DNA from: Oscillospiraceae bacterium
GTDB taxonomy: Bacteria > Bacillota > Clostridia > Oscillospirales > Oscillospiraceae
Length of the DNA: 64,000 nucleotides
Assembly (NCBI GenBank): GCA_022846075.1
Contig: AP025582.1
Coordinates: forward strand, 434,001-498,000
Direction of reading: 5' to 3'
Shown here: one piece after another, positions 17,660 through 26,684 of the stretch
Position numbering within the stretch: position 1 is the first letter of the stretch
Layout of the letters: each line of letters starts with the position of its first letter
Notes under the pieces: generated by a model
What the model was told of the DNA's origin: nothing
Database searches by the model: none
The model's input: only the letters and a program-made list of their open reading frames with translations
Position numbers and translations under genes: made by a program

Positions 17660-19033
17660 ATGCAGCGGACTTATTTGGAACAGCAGGCTCAAATCCCCGT
17701 TTTGGCGGAGGCCGACGTGGTGGTGGTGGGCGGCGGCTCGGCGGGAGCGGCGGCCGCCATCGCGTCGGCGCGGGCGGGGGCGAAAACCATTTTGCTGGAG
17801 CGTTATGGCCAGCTGGGCGGCATGCCCACCGGCGGCGAGGTCATCCTCATCCCGTCCCTCAGCAGCGGTGACACGGTGATGATCCGCGGCGTGATGCTGG
17901 AGATCATGGAGCGGCTCACCCAGCTGGGCGGCGTATGCGGTCCCGACGCCGCCGACGCTGGACGGACGGACCCGGAACTTTTGGCCCATTGGGGCAAATA
18001 CTTCAATATGACCTGGGACAACAAGGTCTGCTACGGCGGCTACGTGGACCCGGACCTGATGAAGATCGTCCTCTCTCAGATGGTCGAGCAGGCGGGGGTG
18101 GACCTCTACCTCCACAGTTGGGGGTGCAAGGCCATCTGCAAGGACGGAACAGTGAAGGGCGTGTGTTTTGAAAGCAAGCAGGGGCGCGCCGCCGTTCTGG
18201 GCAAGGTAGTGGTGGACTGCACCGGCGACGGCGACATTTTTGCCTCCGCCGGCGCGGAGTTCGAGGTGGATAAATCCAGCATGGAGTCCGCCGTGGGAGA
18301 TGCGGACATCGTCCACGACGTGAGCCGCACCGCCTCCATGGCGGTGGTGTACCGGCTGGGCGGTGCCGACTTTGAGAAGCTGGCGGCCTATGCCCAGGCG
18401 GACCCCGCCGGCCTGAAGGCCCACGAGGCCGAAATGGCCCGCATCGCAGGTTATTCCCTCAAGGTGTTCCCCACCTCCCGCAACGACGTGGTGTGGGTGG
18501 ACAACTGGGTGCTGGGGTACAGCAGCATCGAGGTCAAGGGCCTCACCGCCGTGGAGACCATCGTGCGCCGGACGCTGTTGGATGTGATGGACTATATGCG
18601 CAGGGAGAAGATCCCCGGCCTGGAAAATGTCTGGCTCTACGACACCGCGCCCCAGCTGGGCACCCGGGGCAGCCGCCGGGTGCTGGGGGTCCACCACCTC
18701 ACCGAGGAAGACCTTTTTGGCCGCAGGCAGTTTGACGATGTGATTGCCGTCATCCCCTCCACGGTGAATCCCGCGATGCCCCAGGTGCCGTCCCAGATCC
18801 CCCTGGGGACCCTGATCCCCAGGACGGTGGACGGCCTTTTGGTGGCGGGGCGGTGCTTCTCCTCCGAGCTGACGGCCAACAGCCTGACCAACTTGGTGCC
18901 CCACTGTTTTGCGTACGGCCAGGCCGCCGGCGTGGCCGCGGCGGTGGCCGCCAAGGAGGGTGTGCAGCCCCGGCGGGTGAACGTGAAGGAGGTACAGCGT
19001 ATCCTGCGGGAGCAGGACGTGTATTTGGGATAA
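17660..19033 (+). CDS. FAD-dependent oxidoreductase
   Basis: 457-aa flavoprotein of the FAD-dependent oxidoreductase class (PF12831-like). The dinucleotide motif is at residues about 18-45 (ADVVVVGGGSAGAAAAIASA, then Glu-Arg), with the GGMPTGGEV segment after it. A second FAD contact is near the C-terminus (DGLLVAGRCFSSELTANSL). Start set at ATG 17660 because AAGGAGG lies eight bases upstream. No signal peptide and no Fe-S motif. The adjacent SLC13-type carrier suggests it acts on an imported carboxylate, for example an enoate/fumarate-type reduction or an oxidation. The exact reaction is unknown. Confidence 0.8.
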   Translation: MQRTYLEQQAQIPVLAEADVVVVGGGSAGAAAAIASARAGAKTILLERYGQLGGMPTGGEVILIPSLSSGDTVMIRGVMLEIMERLTQLGGVCGPDAADAGRTDPELLAHWGKYFNMTWDNKVCYGGYVDPDLMKIVLSQMVEQAGVDLYLHSWGCKAICKDGTVKGVCFESKQGRAAVLGKVVVDCTGDGDIFASAGAEFEVDKSSMESAVGDADIVHDVSRTASMAVVYRLGGADFEKLAAYAQADPAGLKAHEAEMARIAGYSLKVFPTSRNDVVWVDNWVLGYSSIEVKGLTAVETIVRRTLLDVMDYMRREKIPGLENVWLYDTAPQLGTRGSRRVLGVHHLTEEDLFGRRQFDDVIAVIPSTVNPAMPQVPSQIPLGTLIPRTVDGLLVAGRCFSSELTANSLTNLVPHCFAYGQAAGVAAAVAAKEGVQPRRVNVKEVQRILREQDVYLG

Positions 19034-19070
19034 GAGAAAAATAGGAAGTTTTGAGAGGGGAGAACAAGAC

Positions 19071-20516
19071 ATGAAGAACAAAAAGACGATACACTTTTTG
19101 ATCGCGATTCTTCTGGATGTACTCATTTCCCTGCTGGTCCCCGCCACCAACGGTCTGACGGACATCGGCGTGCGGGCCATCGGCGCCGCCGTGGCCACCG
19201 TCTATCTTTGGACCTTTGTGGCCACGGACTGGACCAGCATCTTTGCCGCGCTCCTGTTCGCCATCGCGGGGGTGATGCCCTTCGCCACGCTGCTTACCAC
19301 CGGCGCGGTGCCCGTCCTGCTCATCATCACCATGAGCGCCATCACCATTCCCCTGAGCCGCACCGGCTTCATCGCCCGGGTCATCAACTGGTTCGTCACC
19401 CGCAAAATCCTGCGGGGCAGGCCGTGGCTGTTCTTTGCCTTCTATTTCGCGGCGATCTACATCATCGGCTGTTTCCTGGACGTGGCCGCCTGCGCGCTGA
19501 TCGCCCTGCCCGTGGCCAGAGAGCTGTGCCGGGAGATCGGCTACGAGGACGACTCCAAGTTTGCCTCAACCATGTACCTGGGCATCATTTGGTACAGCAT
19601 GTGGGGCTATGCGGCCACCCCCATCGCTCACACGGTGTCCATTATCATCATGGGCCTTGTGGAGTCCGCCACCGGCATGACCATCTCCATGATGGACTAC
19701 ATGGCTGTGGGCGTTCCCTGTACCATTATTCTGGGCATACTCAGCTTCCTGGTGTTCCGCTTCATTGTCCGCCCCGACGTGAGCAAGTTCATCAACTACG
19801 ACCCTGAAAGCCGCGCCCAAAAGGTCAGCGCCAAGATGGGCAAAGGGGAGCGCAACGCCGTTATCATCTTCGCCCTGGTCATTGCCGCCATTTTGTTCCC
19901 CGACCTGTGCAGGGGCTTCCTCCCCGAGGCCGCGGCCTTTGTGTCCGCGCTCACCATCAACGGCCCCGCCGTGGCTGGCATCGCGCTGATGTTCGTTGTT
20001 ACGGACGAGCACGGCGACCGTCTGCTGGACTTCAGCAAATCCATCAACGACATCCCCTGGGGGGCGGCTCTGCTGGTATTCGGTATGTTCGTGGTGGCCC
20101 CCTGCCTCACGGCGGAGAACACCGGTATTCCCGTGTGGATCGCAAACCTTTTGAATCCCATGACCTCCACGATGACGAGCTGGGTGCCGCTGGTCCTGGT
20201 GGTGGCCGCCTTCTGCGCCATCTTTACAAACTTCATGTCCTGCAACGCCATCGCCAACATCGCTTTTTCCCTGATGGCCCCCATCGCCCTGGGGCTTTCC
20301 CCCATGGTCAACGTGGCCGCCCTGGCCATCGTGGTGGCCATCGCCGCCAACATCGGCATCATGACCCCCGCCGCCTCGGCCGCCTCGGCGGTGGTGCTGG
20401 GCAGCGGAGCCTCCACCGGTCATGCCATGAAATATGGCGCGGTAATGATCCCCATCTCGGTAGTGGTCTGTTTGACCGCGGTCTATCCCCTGGCCAGTCT
20501 TGTGTTCCCGATCTAA
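19071..20516 (+). CDS. SLC13/DASS-type anion transporter
   Basis: Polytopic carrier, 481 aa, of the ion-transporter superfamily that includes divalent anion:Na+ symporters. It shows two inverted halves with hairpin-type segments (TTGAVPVLLIITMSAITIPLSRTG and TNFMSCNAIANIAFSLMAPIALG), resembling the SNT-type substrate loops. Likely substrates are di- or tricarboxylates. It lies 37 bp after the FAD oxidoreductase in the same orientation, consistent with uptake of that enzyme's substrate. AGAGGGGAG precedes the ATG. Confidence 0.78.
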   Translation: MKNKKTIHFLIAILLDVLISLLVPATNGLTDIGVRAIGAAVATVYLWTFVATDWTSIFAALLFAIAGVMPFATLLTTGAVPVLLIITMSAITIPLSRTGFIARVINWFVTRKILRGRPWLFFAFYFAAIYIIGCFLDVAACALIALPVARELCREIGYEDDSKFASTMYLGIIWYSMWGYAATPIAHTVSIIIMGLVESATGMTISMMDYMAVGVPCTIILGILSFLVFRFIVRPDVSKFINYDPESRAQKVSAKMGKGERNAVIIFALVIAAILFPDLCRGFLPEAAAFVSALTINGPAVAGIALMFVVTDEHGDRLLDFSKSINDIPWGAALLVFGMFVVAPCLTAENTGIPVWIANLLNPMTSTMTSWVPLVLVVAAFCAIFTNFMSCNAIANIAFSLMAPIALGLSPMVNVAALAIVVAIAANIGIMTPAASAASAVVLGSGASTGHAMKYGAVMIPISVVVCLTAVYPLASLVFPI

Positions 20517-20524
20517 GGCGCAAA

Positions 20525-20556
20525 AAAACTGCCGGAACTTCTGTTCCGGCAGTTTT
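20525..20556. terminator. Convergent terminator
   Basis: 14-bp perfect stem (AAAACTGCCGGAAC with its complement) and 4-nt loop, with A/T tracts on both sides. It separates the carrier gene from the converging GntR gene. Confidence 0.85.
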
Positions 20557-20561
20557 GCATA

Positions 20562-21206
20562 TCAGGCGTCCAGATGGGAGAGGATGGCCGCGCTGGACCT
20601 GGCGGCGTTTTCCGTGAGGATGCGGCACACGCTGTCGGCGTCGCCCTGGCGGACGGCGGCCAGAATGGCGGCGTAGTCCGCCTCGTCCCTGTCCCGGTCT
20701 GCACCCTGGGTGGCGTAGAGATAGCGCAGCAGCAGTTGTTGTCCCTGGATGGAGATCATGCTGTCGTCCAGCCGCCGGTTGCCACAGTTGTGGTAAAAGA
20801 CCCCGATGAAGTGGTTCACCGCCATCACCTGGGCGTTGACGCTCTTGGCCTTGCGGTAGTCCTCCAGATGCTTTTCCAGCTGTCCGGCCAGAAAATCGGT
20901 GTCACAGCGGGTCAGCGCCAGCCGGGCGGCGGCGCAGTGGAGGGTGACGGCCAGATACTCGATCTCCTCCACGTCGTGGGCGTCCAGGGACAGGACACTG
21001 GCCCCCACGTTGGCCTGATAGCGCACCAGGCCCTCCTGCTGGAGCCGGTTCACCGCCTCCCGGATGGGGGTGCAGCTCACCTGCAGCTCCCCCTGGAGCT
21101 CGTTGACGTTCAGCCGGCTGCCCAGGGGCCGCTGAAGGGTGATGATCTCCCCCCGCAGGGTCTCATACACCTGGTCCACCAGAGAGCTTTTCTTGATCGC
21201 CGCCAT
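20562..21206 (-). CDS. GntR/FadR-type transcriptional regulator
   Basis: 214-aa GntR regulator of the FCD (FadR C-terminal) subgroup. The winged helix occupies about residues 5-72 (SSLVDQVYETLRGEIITLQR, CTPIREAVNRLQQEGLVRYQ), and the all-helical ligand domain follows, with a metal/acid-binding His pattern (VNHFIGVFYHNCGN). Start is ATG 21206, seven bases after GAGGT; an in-frame GTG at 21215 is the alternative. It is divergent from ptb and a 36-bp dyad sits between them, so it probably regulates the ptb-buk-oxidoreductase operon in response to an organic acid or acyl compound. Confidence 0.88.
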   Translation of the reverse strand: MAAIKKSSLVDQVYETLRGEIITLQRPLGSRLNVNELQGELQVSCTPIREAVNRLQQEGLVRYQANVGASVLSLDAHDVEEIEYLAVTLHCAAARLALTRCDTDFLAGQLEKHLEDYRKAKSVNAQVMAVNHFIGVFYHNCGNRRLDDSMISIQGQQLLLRYLYATQGADRDRDEADYAAILAAVRQGDADSVCRILTENAARSSAAILSHLDA

Positions 21207-21391
21207 ATGCCGCACCTCAAAATCTTATTTCTTGCTAAATATAAACCCATCATAACAGCCTTTCCGGGAAAAGGCAAGGGGCGGCAAATAACAAAATAGC
21301 CAAACCGTTCCCGCATTTTTTGGAGAATCCTCCGAAAGTGGAACGGGGGTCTTGCAATCCTGATACAACGTGGTAAACTAGGCTTACAAAT

Positions 21392-21427
21392 CTTGCAAGA
21401 TATATAATGCAAAATATATATTGCAAG
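21392..21427. promoter_or_regulatory. Candidate GntR operator and ptb promoter -10
   Basis: 36-bp inverted repeat: 14-bp arms at 21392-21405 and 21414-21427 with 13 of 14 positions matching, outer halves CTTGCAA/TTGCAAG. A TATAAT hexamer (21403-21408) lies inside it, so a bound repressor would cover the ptb promoter. No good -35 is seen at the right distance. Confidence 0.5.
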
Positions 21428-21457
21428 TGCTGAACGCTTGAAAAACGGGAGGAGCGG

Positions 21458-22387
21458 ATGGAATTTATGATATACAAAACGTTTGAGGAAGTGGTGGGCA
21501 AGGTCAAGGACCTGGACGGCCGCACCCGTATGGCGGTGGCCGCCGCCGGAGACGAGCACACCCTGGAAGCGGCCCTCCACGCCCGCGGGGAGGGCATCGT
21601 GGAGCCGGTGCTGGTGGGGGATAAGGCCGTTATCCTGGACATTCTCTCCAAGCTGGGGGAGACGGTGCCCGAGGCGGACATCTACGACGAGCCGGACCTG
21701 GCCAAGGCCGCGGAAAAGGCCGTGGCCCTGGTTCGGGAGGGCAAGGCCCAATTCCTCCTAAAGGGCCGGCTGGACACCGGCGTGCTGCTCAAGGCGGTGG
21801 TCAACAAGGACCACGGCCTTGGCAAGGGGGGCGTGATGAGCCATTTCACCGTGTTTGAGGTACCTTCCTACCACAAGCTCCTGGCCCCCGTGGACGGCGG
21901 CATGGTGACCTACCCCACCCTGGAGCAGAAGAAGGCCATCATCGAAAACAGCGTGGAGGCCCTGCGGGCCATCGGCTACGACTGCCCCAAGGTGGGGGTG
22001 CTGGCCTGTGTGGAAAAGCTTAACTCCAAAATGCCGGAGACGGTGGAGGGGGACGCCCTCAAGCAGATGAATCAGCGGGGCGAGCTGGCCCACTGCGTGG
22101 TGGAGGGCCCCATCTCCTACGACTGCGCGGTGTCCAGGGAAATCGCGGACTTCAAGGGCTTTGAGAGCCCCTGCGCCGGGGACTGCGACATCCTGGTGGC
22201 CCCCAACATCCACGCCGGCAACGTCATGGGCAAGATGCTGGCGGTGACCTGCGGGGCCAAGATGGCCGGCTTCATCGTGGGGGCCAAGTGCCCCATCGCC
22301 ATGACCAGCCGGGGCTCCACCGCCGAGGAGAAGTACAACTCCATCGCCCTGGCCGCTCTGGCCGCCCGTGGAATGGAGGGACTTTGA
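21458..22387 (+). CDS. ptb: Phosphate butyryltransferase
   Basis: Converts butyryl-CoA (or a branched acyl-CoA) and phosphate to acyl phosphate and CoA. 309 aa, the normal length of Ptb. Family features include VVNKDHGLGKGGVMSHF, the VDGGMVTYPT segment and the C-terminal NIHAGNVMGKMLAVTCGAKM...GAKCPIAMTSRG. GGGAGG precedes the ATG. It overlaps the next gene, buk, by one base (TGATG), so the two enzymes are translationally coupled. Given the oxidoreductase downstream, isobutyryl- or isovaleryl-CoA may be the real substrate. Confidence 0.92.
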   Translation: MEFMIYKTFEEVVGKVKDLDGRTRMAVAAAGDEHTLEAALHARGEGIVEPVLVGDKAVILDILSKLGETVPEADIYDEPDLAKAAEKAVALVREGKAQFLLKGRLDTGVLLKAVVNKDHGLGKGGVMSHFTVFEVPSYHKLLAPVDGGMVTYPTLEQKKAIIENSVEALRAIGYDCPKVGVLACVEKLNSKMPETVEGDALKQMNQRGELAHCVVEGPISYDCAVSREIADFKGFESPCAGDCDILVAPNIHAGNVMGKMLAVTCGAKMAGFIVGAKCPIAMTSRGSTAEEKYNSIALAALAARGMEGL

Positions 22388-23469
22388 TGGAACGCCTGCT
22401 GATTTTGAACCCCGGCTCCACCTCCACGAAAATCGCCGTCTACGACGGCGAGAAGCCTCTGTTCACCGAGTCCATTGTCCACACCCCCGATGAGCTGGCC
22501 CCCTTCGACCGGGTGGCCGACCAGTACGAGTTCCGCAAGGAGCTGGTGCTGAAGTGCCTGGGGGAGCACGGCGTGGCCCTGGACAGCCTCAGCGCCGTCG
22601 TCTCCCGGGGCGGGCTGCTGACCCCCATCGAGGCCGGCGCCTACGAGGTGAACGACGACATGGTGTGGCAGCTGAAAAACAAGCCCCAAAACGAGCATGC
22701 CTCCAACGTGGGGGCCATGATCGCCCGCTCCATCAGCCTGGAGCTGAACATCCCCGCCTACATCTACGACGGCGTCACCGTGGACGAGCTGACGCCCATC
22801 AATAAGATTACCGGCCTGCCCGCCCTGCGGCGCAAGGGCATGGGCCACAACCTGAACACCCGTGCCGCCGCCTTGCGCTACGCCAGGGAGCAGGGCAGGG
22901 ACTACAAGGAGGTCACCGTTATCGTGGCCCACCTGGGGGGCGGCATCTCGGTGAACCTGCACCACAACGGGAAGGTGGAGGACTTCATCAATGACGAGGA
23001 GGGCCCCTTCTCCCCCGAGCGGGCGGGCGGCCTGCCCATGTTCGACGTCATCAAGATGTGCTTCTCCGGGGAGTACACATACCAGTCCATGATGAAGCTG
23101 GTGAAGAACCAGGGGGGGCTGATGGCCCACCTGGGCACCACCGACAGCCGGGACGTGGAGAAAAAGATTGCCGCCGGGGACGACCACGCCAAGCTGATTT
23201 ACGACGCCATGGCCCTCAACGTGGCCAAGAACATCGGCAAGCTGGCCCCCGGCGTCTACGGCAAACTGGACGCCATCCTCCTCACCGGCGGCATCGCCTA
23301 CTCGGAGTACTTCACCAAGGCGGTCACGGAGTACGTCTCCTTCCTGGCCCCCGTGGTGGTCTATGGGGGAGAAAACGAGATGGAATCCCTGGCCCTGGGC
23401 GGCCTGCGGGTCCTGCGGGGCCAGGAGAAGGCCAAGACCTTTGTCAAAACAGAGGAGCCGGGATTCTGA
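22387..23469 (+). CDS. buk: Butyrate kinase
   Basis: Converts acyl phosphate and ADP to free acid and ATP; 360 aa, normal length. ASKHA-fold kinase with the N-terminal phosphate loop LLILNPGSTSTKIAVYDGE, the central VAHLGGGISVNLHHNGKVED and the adenosine motif LTGGIAYSEYF. The start overlaps the ptb stop, and the stop overlaps the MFS start, again as TGATG. It provides substrate-level ATP at the end of the acyl-CoA route. Confidence 0.93.
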   Translation: MERLLILNPGSTSTKIAVYDGEKPLFTESIVHTPDELAPFDRVADQYEFRKELVLKCLGEHGVALDSLSAVVSRGGLLTPIEAGAYEVNDDMVWQLKNKPQNEHASNVGAMIARSISLELNIPAYIYDGVTVDELTPINKITGLPALRRKGMGHNLNTRAAALRYAREQGRDYKEVTVIVAHLGGGISVNLHHNGKVEDFINDEEGPFSPERAGGLPMFDVIKMCFSGEYTYQSMMKLVKNQGGLMAHLGTTDSRDVEKKIAAGDDHAKLIYDAMALNVAKNIGKLAPGVYGKLDAILLTGGIAYSEYFTKAVTEYVSFLAPVVVYGGENEMESLALGGLRVLRGQEKAKTFVKTEEPGF

Positions 23470-24659
23470 TGAAAAAGCGGTTTTGTTACGCCCTGGTGGG
23501 CGTGGTGCTGATGCTCTTCGCCGGATTCGTCTACGCCTGGAGCATCCTCTCCGCCCCCATCGCGGCGGAGTTTCCCCAGTGGAGCAACGCCCAACTCTCC
23601 CTCACCTTCACCCTGTGCATGGCCTTCTTCTGCCTGGGGGGCATGGCGGCGGGGTTATTGTCCAAAAAAATTCAGGTGCGGATGAACGTGCGGATCTCCG
23701 CCGTGCTGTTTCTGATCGGCTTTTTCCTCACCTCCAGGGCCCAAAGCCTGCCCATGCTCTACGTCAGCTACGGCGTGCTGTGCGGCACGGCTTCCGGCTT
23801 TGCCTATAACTCCATCATGAACGTGATGCCCCAGTGGTTTCCCGACCGGCAGGGGCTCATCTCCGGGGTGCTGCTCATGGGCTTCGGGGCTAGCAGCATG
23901 GTGATCGGGGCGGTGTTCACCGCCGTCACGCCGGACACTGTGGGCGCTTGGCGGACCACCCTACTGGTGCTGGGCATTCTTATGGCGGCGCTGCTCTTTG
24001 CCGGCTCCTTCGCCTTCCACACCCCCAAGCCCGGCGAGCTGCCGGCGGCCGGGCCCCAGGCGGGGGCGGAGGCGGGGGAGGAGTTTACCCCCGGCCGGAT
24101 GCTCCGCCGGAGCAGCTTCTGGTGTTTCTTCCTCTGGGCGGTCACTCTGTCCGCCGTGGGGCTGGTCATCATCGCCCAGGCCCGGGGCATCGCCCTCACC
24201 GCCTCGCCCGCCATGGACGCCGGGACCCTCTCCCTGGCCGTGGGCCTCATCTCCGTGTGCAATGGCCTGGGCCGGGTGCTCTTCGGGGCCCTCTTCGACA
24301 AGGTGGGGCGGGGGGTCACCATGGCCCTGGTAGTGGTGAGCTTTGCCCTGGGCACGGGGCTGCTGCTCCTCTCCCTGAACGGGCAGCCCGCCCTGCTGAT
24401 CCCCGGCTTCCTCTTCATCGGCCTGGGCTACGGCGGGGGCCCCACCATGGGCGCCGCGGTGACGAAGCGGTTCTACGGCAAGGAGAACTACCCGGTGAAC
24501 TTTTCCATCATGAACCTCAACCTGCTGGTGGCCTCCTTCGCATCCACCGCCGCTGGGGGCATCTTCGACGCCACCGGCAGCTACACCACCATTTTCGCCC
24601 TGCTGTTCGGCCTCATCGCGGTGGCCCTGGTGGGGATGCTGGCCATCCGCAGGCCGTAA
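23469..24659 (+). CDS. MFS transporter, oxalate/formate antiporter-like
   Basis: 396-aa major facilitator, 12 helices. Conserved features include AGFVYAWSILSAPIAAEF, the loop DRQGLISGVLLMGFGASSM and the second-half loop FDKVGRGVT. The sequence resembles the OFA (oxalate:formate antiporter-like) subgroup, which moves monocarboxylates. Start is the ATG overlapping the buk stop. In an operon producing short-chain or branched acids, import of the precursor or export of the acid product is the likely role. Confidence 0.82.
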   Translation: MKKRFCYALVGVVLMLFAGFVYAWSILSAPIAAEFPQWSNAQLSLTFTLCMAFFCLGGMAAGLLSKKIQVRMNVRISAVLFLIGFFLTSRAQSLPMLYVSYGVLCGTASGFAYNSIMNVMPQWFPDRQGLISGVLLMGFGASSMVIGAVFTAVTPDTVGAWRTTLLVLGILMAALLFAGSFAFHTPKPGELPAAGPQAGAEAGEEFTPGRMLRRSSFWCFFLWAVTLSAVGLVIIAQARGIALTASPAMDAGTLSLAVGLISVCNGLGRVLFGALFDKVGRGVTMALVVVSFALGTGLLLLSLNGQPALLIPGFLFIGLGYGGGPTMGAAVTKRFYGKENYPVNFSIMNLNLLVASFASTAAGGIFDATGSYTTIFALLFGLIAVALVGMLAIRRP

Positions 24660-24675
24660 GAGAGGAGGCGCGGAC

Positions 24676-25356
24676 ATGAAAGAGACCAACTTTGTCTTTC
24701 TGGGCGAGGCGGGGAGCGGCAAGAGCGAGATCGCCCTCAATCTGGCCATCACCCTGGCCCGCCGGGGGGAGAAGCCGGTGCATTTCTTCGACTTGGACAT
24801 GACCAAGCCCCTGTTCCGCTCCCGGGACGCGGCGGAGCCCCTCACCCGAGCGGGGGTCACCGTCCACTTCGAGGAGCAGTTCATGGACGCGCCCACCACC
24901 GCCGGGGGCGTGAGCCGCCTGCTGCGGGACCAGGGGAGCTTCGTGGTCATGGACGTGGGGGGCGACCACATCGGCGCCCGGTCCGTGGGGGGCTACGCGC
25001 CCCTGCTGAACCGGCCGGAGACGGCGGTGTGCTACGTGGTGAACCCCTTCCGGCCCTGGTCCATGGACCTGGAGCATATCGACAAGGTGCTGGGCGAGGT
25101 GCTGGGGGTCTCCCACGTACAGCTGGAGACCCTGCACATGATTGGAAACCCCAACCTGGGCGCGGAGACCACCGCCGGGGACGTGCTGGAGGGCGCCCGG
25201 CGGCTGGAGGCACTAATCGGGCCCTACAAAAGCATTGAGCGGGTCTGCGTCCCGGCGGAGCTGGCGGAGGCGGTAAAACCCAAGCTGGCCCTGCCTGTCT
25301 GGCCCATTCACTTGTATCTCACCTACCCCTGGCAGGACGGCCAGGGGATGGGATAA
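24676..25356 (+). CDS. P-loop ATPase, MinD/CobB-like, of unknown role
   Basis: 226-aa soluble NTPase. Walker A is GEAGSGKSE (residues about 10-18), a switch-like DLDMTKP follows near 40, and VVMDVGGDHIG near 95 is the Walker B-like region. No membrane segment or Fe-S motif. GAGGAGG lies upstream and the gene sits 16 bp after the MFS gene and 28 bp before the ferredoxin subunit. It could assist maturation or cofactor loading of the oxidoreductase, or regulate it; there is no direct sequence evidence for either. Confidence 0.72.
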   Translation: MKETNFVFLGEAGSGKSEIALNLAITLARRGEKPVHFFDLDMTKPLFRSRDAAEPLTRAGVTVHFEEQFMDAPTTAGGVSRLLRDQGSFVVMDVGGDHIGARSVGGYAPLLNRPETAVCYVVNPFRPWSMDLEHIDKVLGEVLGVSHVQLETLHMIGNPNLGAETTAGDVLEGARRLEALIGPYKSIERVCVPAELAEAVKPKLALPVWPIHLYLTYPWQDGQGMG

Positions 25357-25384
25357 TCATTCGGAGTAAGGAGTGTTGCGAAAC

Positions 25385-25588
25385 ATGGCAAAAGTAGAGA
25401 TCGTAGCGGAGCGGTGCAAGAGCTGCGGGTACTGCATCAAGTTCTGCCCCAAGGGGGTTTTGGCCATCGGGACGAAGGTGAACTCGAAGGGGTATGAGTA
25501 CGTGGAGCCGGTGAAGCCGGAGGCGTGCATCGGGTGCGCCATCTGCGCCCGGATGTGCCCCGACGGGGCCATCGACGTGTACAAATAA
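25385..25588 (+). CDS. 2-oxoacid:ferredoxin oxidoreductase delta subunit
   Basis: 67-aa ferredoxin with two CxxCxxCxxxCP motifs (CKSCGYCIKFCP and CIGCAICARMCP), so two [4Fe-4S] clusters. Start is ATG 25385; an in-frame TTG at 25373 lies too close to the AAGGAG site. As first of the four subunit genes it passes electrons from the catalytic chains to free ferredoxin. Confidence 0.9.
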   Translation: MAKVEIVAERCKSCGYCIKFCPKGVLAIGTKVNSKGYEYVEPVKPEACIGCAICARMCPDGAIDVYK

Positions 25589-25601
25589 GGAGGGAAAGAA
25601 C

Positions 25602-26681
25602 ATGGCGAGAGTATTTATGAAGGGCACGGAGGCGGTAGCCGAGGCCGCCGTCCGGGCCGGGTGCCGGTTCTTTGCCGGCTATCCCATCACCCCCCAGAAC
25701 GAGGTGCCGGAGTACTTCTCCCGGCGGCTGCCGGAGGTGAACGGGGTGTTCGTCCAGGGGGAGAGCGAGGTGGCGTCCATCAACATGGTCTATGGCGCGG
25801 CCTCCATGGGGGTGCGGTCCATGACCTCCTCCTCCAGCCCCGGGATTTCCCTGAAGAGCGAGGGCATCAGCTATTGCGCCGCCGCCCGGGTGCCCATGGT
25901 GTACGCCAACTTCGCCCGGGGCGGCCCGGGGGTGGGCTCCATCCAGCCCGCCCAGCAGGACTACCTCCAGGCCACCAAGGCCAGCGGCAACGGCGGCTTC
26001 CAGATGATGGTCTTTGCCCCCTCCACCGTCCAGGAGGCGGTGGACATGACCTATCAGGCCTTCGACTACGCCGACCGGAACCGCAACCCCGTCCTCATCC
26101 TGGCCGACGGCGTCATCGCCACCATGATGGAGCCGGTGGTGCTGCCGGAGATGAAGTCGGACGCCGAGATCGCCGCCATCAAGGAGGGCAAGAAGAGCTG
26201 GGCCTGCGTGGGCCACCCGCTGGACTACGCCCACCGGGCCTGGATCCAGCCGGGCCAGTGGTCCACGGCGCGGATGCAGGAGGAGAACGAGGCCGCGGAG
26301 GCCCTGTACCGCTCCTGGGAGAAGGACGCCCAGGCGGAGGAGTACCTGGTGGAGGACGCCGAGCTGGTCCTCACCGCCTACGGCATCTCCGCCCGCATCG
26401 CCAAATCCGCCGTGAACCTGCTGCGCCAGCAGGGGGTCAAGGCCGGCCTCATCCGGCCCATCACCGTCCATCCCTTCCCCTACGCCGCCTACGACCACAT
26501 CGATTATAAGAAGGTGAAGGCGGTGCTGGACGTGGAGATGTCCATCCCCGCCCAGTTCGTCAATGACGTGCTGGTGGGCGTGAAGGACCGCTGCAGGGTG
26601 GAGAAGTGCCTTTGCTCCGGCGGCAACATCATGAGCCGTGAGGCCATTCTCGCCGCGGCCAAGACCATCATGGAGGGCTGA
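25602..26681 (+). CDS. vorB: 2-oxoacid:ferredoxin oxidoreductase alpha subunit (VorB type)
   Basis: 359 aa. Contains the pyrimidine-binding domain of the thiamine diphosphate enzyme (FMKGTEAVAEAAVRAGCRFF, AGYPITPQNEVPEYF), the GESEVASINMVYGAASMG segment and the SSSSPGISLKSEG loop. Domain II follows (residues about 250-359). This compact four-subunit type acts on branched or aryl 2-oxoacids or on 2-oxoglutarate. Annotators commonly call this pattern 3-methyl-2-oxobutanoate dehydrogenase VorB. The ptb and buk genes in the same operon fit a branched-chain acyl-CoA product. Confidence 0.87.
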   Translation: MARVFMKGTEAVAEAAVRAGCRFFAGYPITPQNEVPEYFSRRLPEVNGVFVQGESEVASINMVYGAASMGVRSMTSSSSPGISLKSEGISYCAAARVPMVYANFARGGPGVGSIQPAQQDYLQATKASGNGGFQMMVFAPSTVQEAVDMTYQAFDYADRNRNPVLILADGVIATMMEPVVLPEMKSDAEIAAIKEGKKSWACVGHPLDYAHRAWIQPGQWSTARMQEENEAAEALYRSWEKDAQAEEYLVEDAELVLTAYGISARIAKSAVNLLRQQGVKAGLIRPITVHPFPYAAYDHIDYKKVKAVLDVEMSIPAQFVNDVLVGVKDRCRVEKCLCSGGNIMSREAILAAAKTIMEG

Positions 26682-26684
26682 GCA

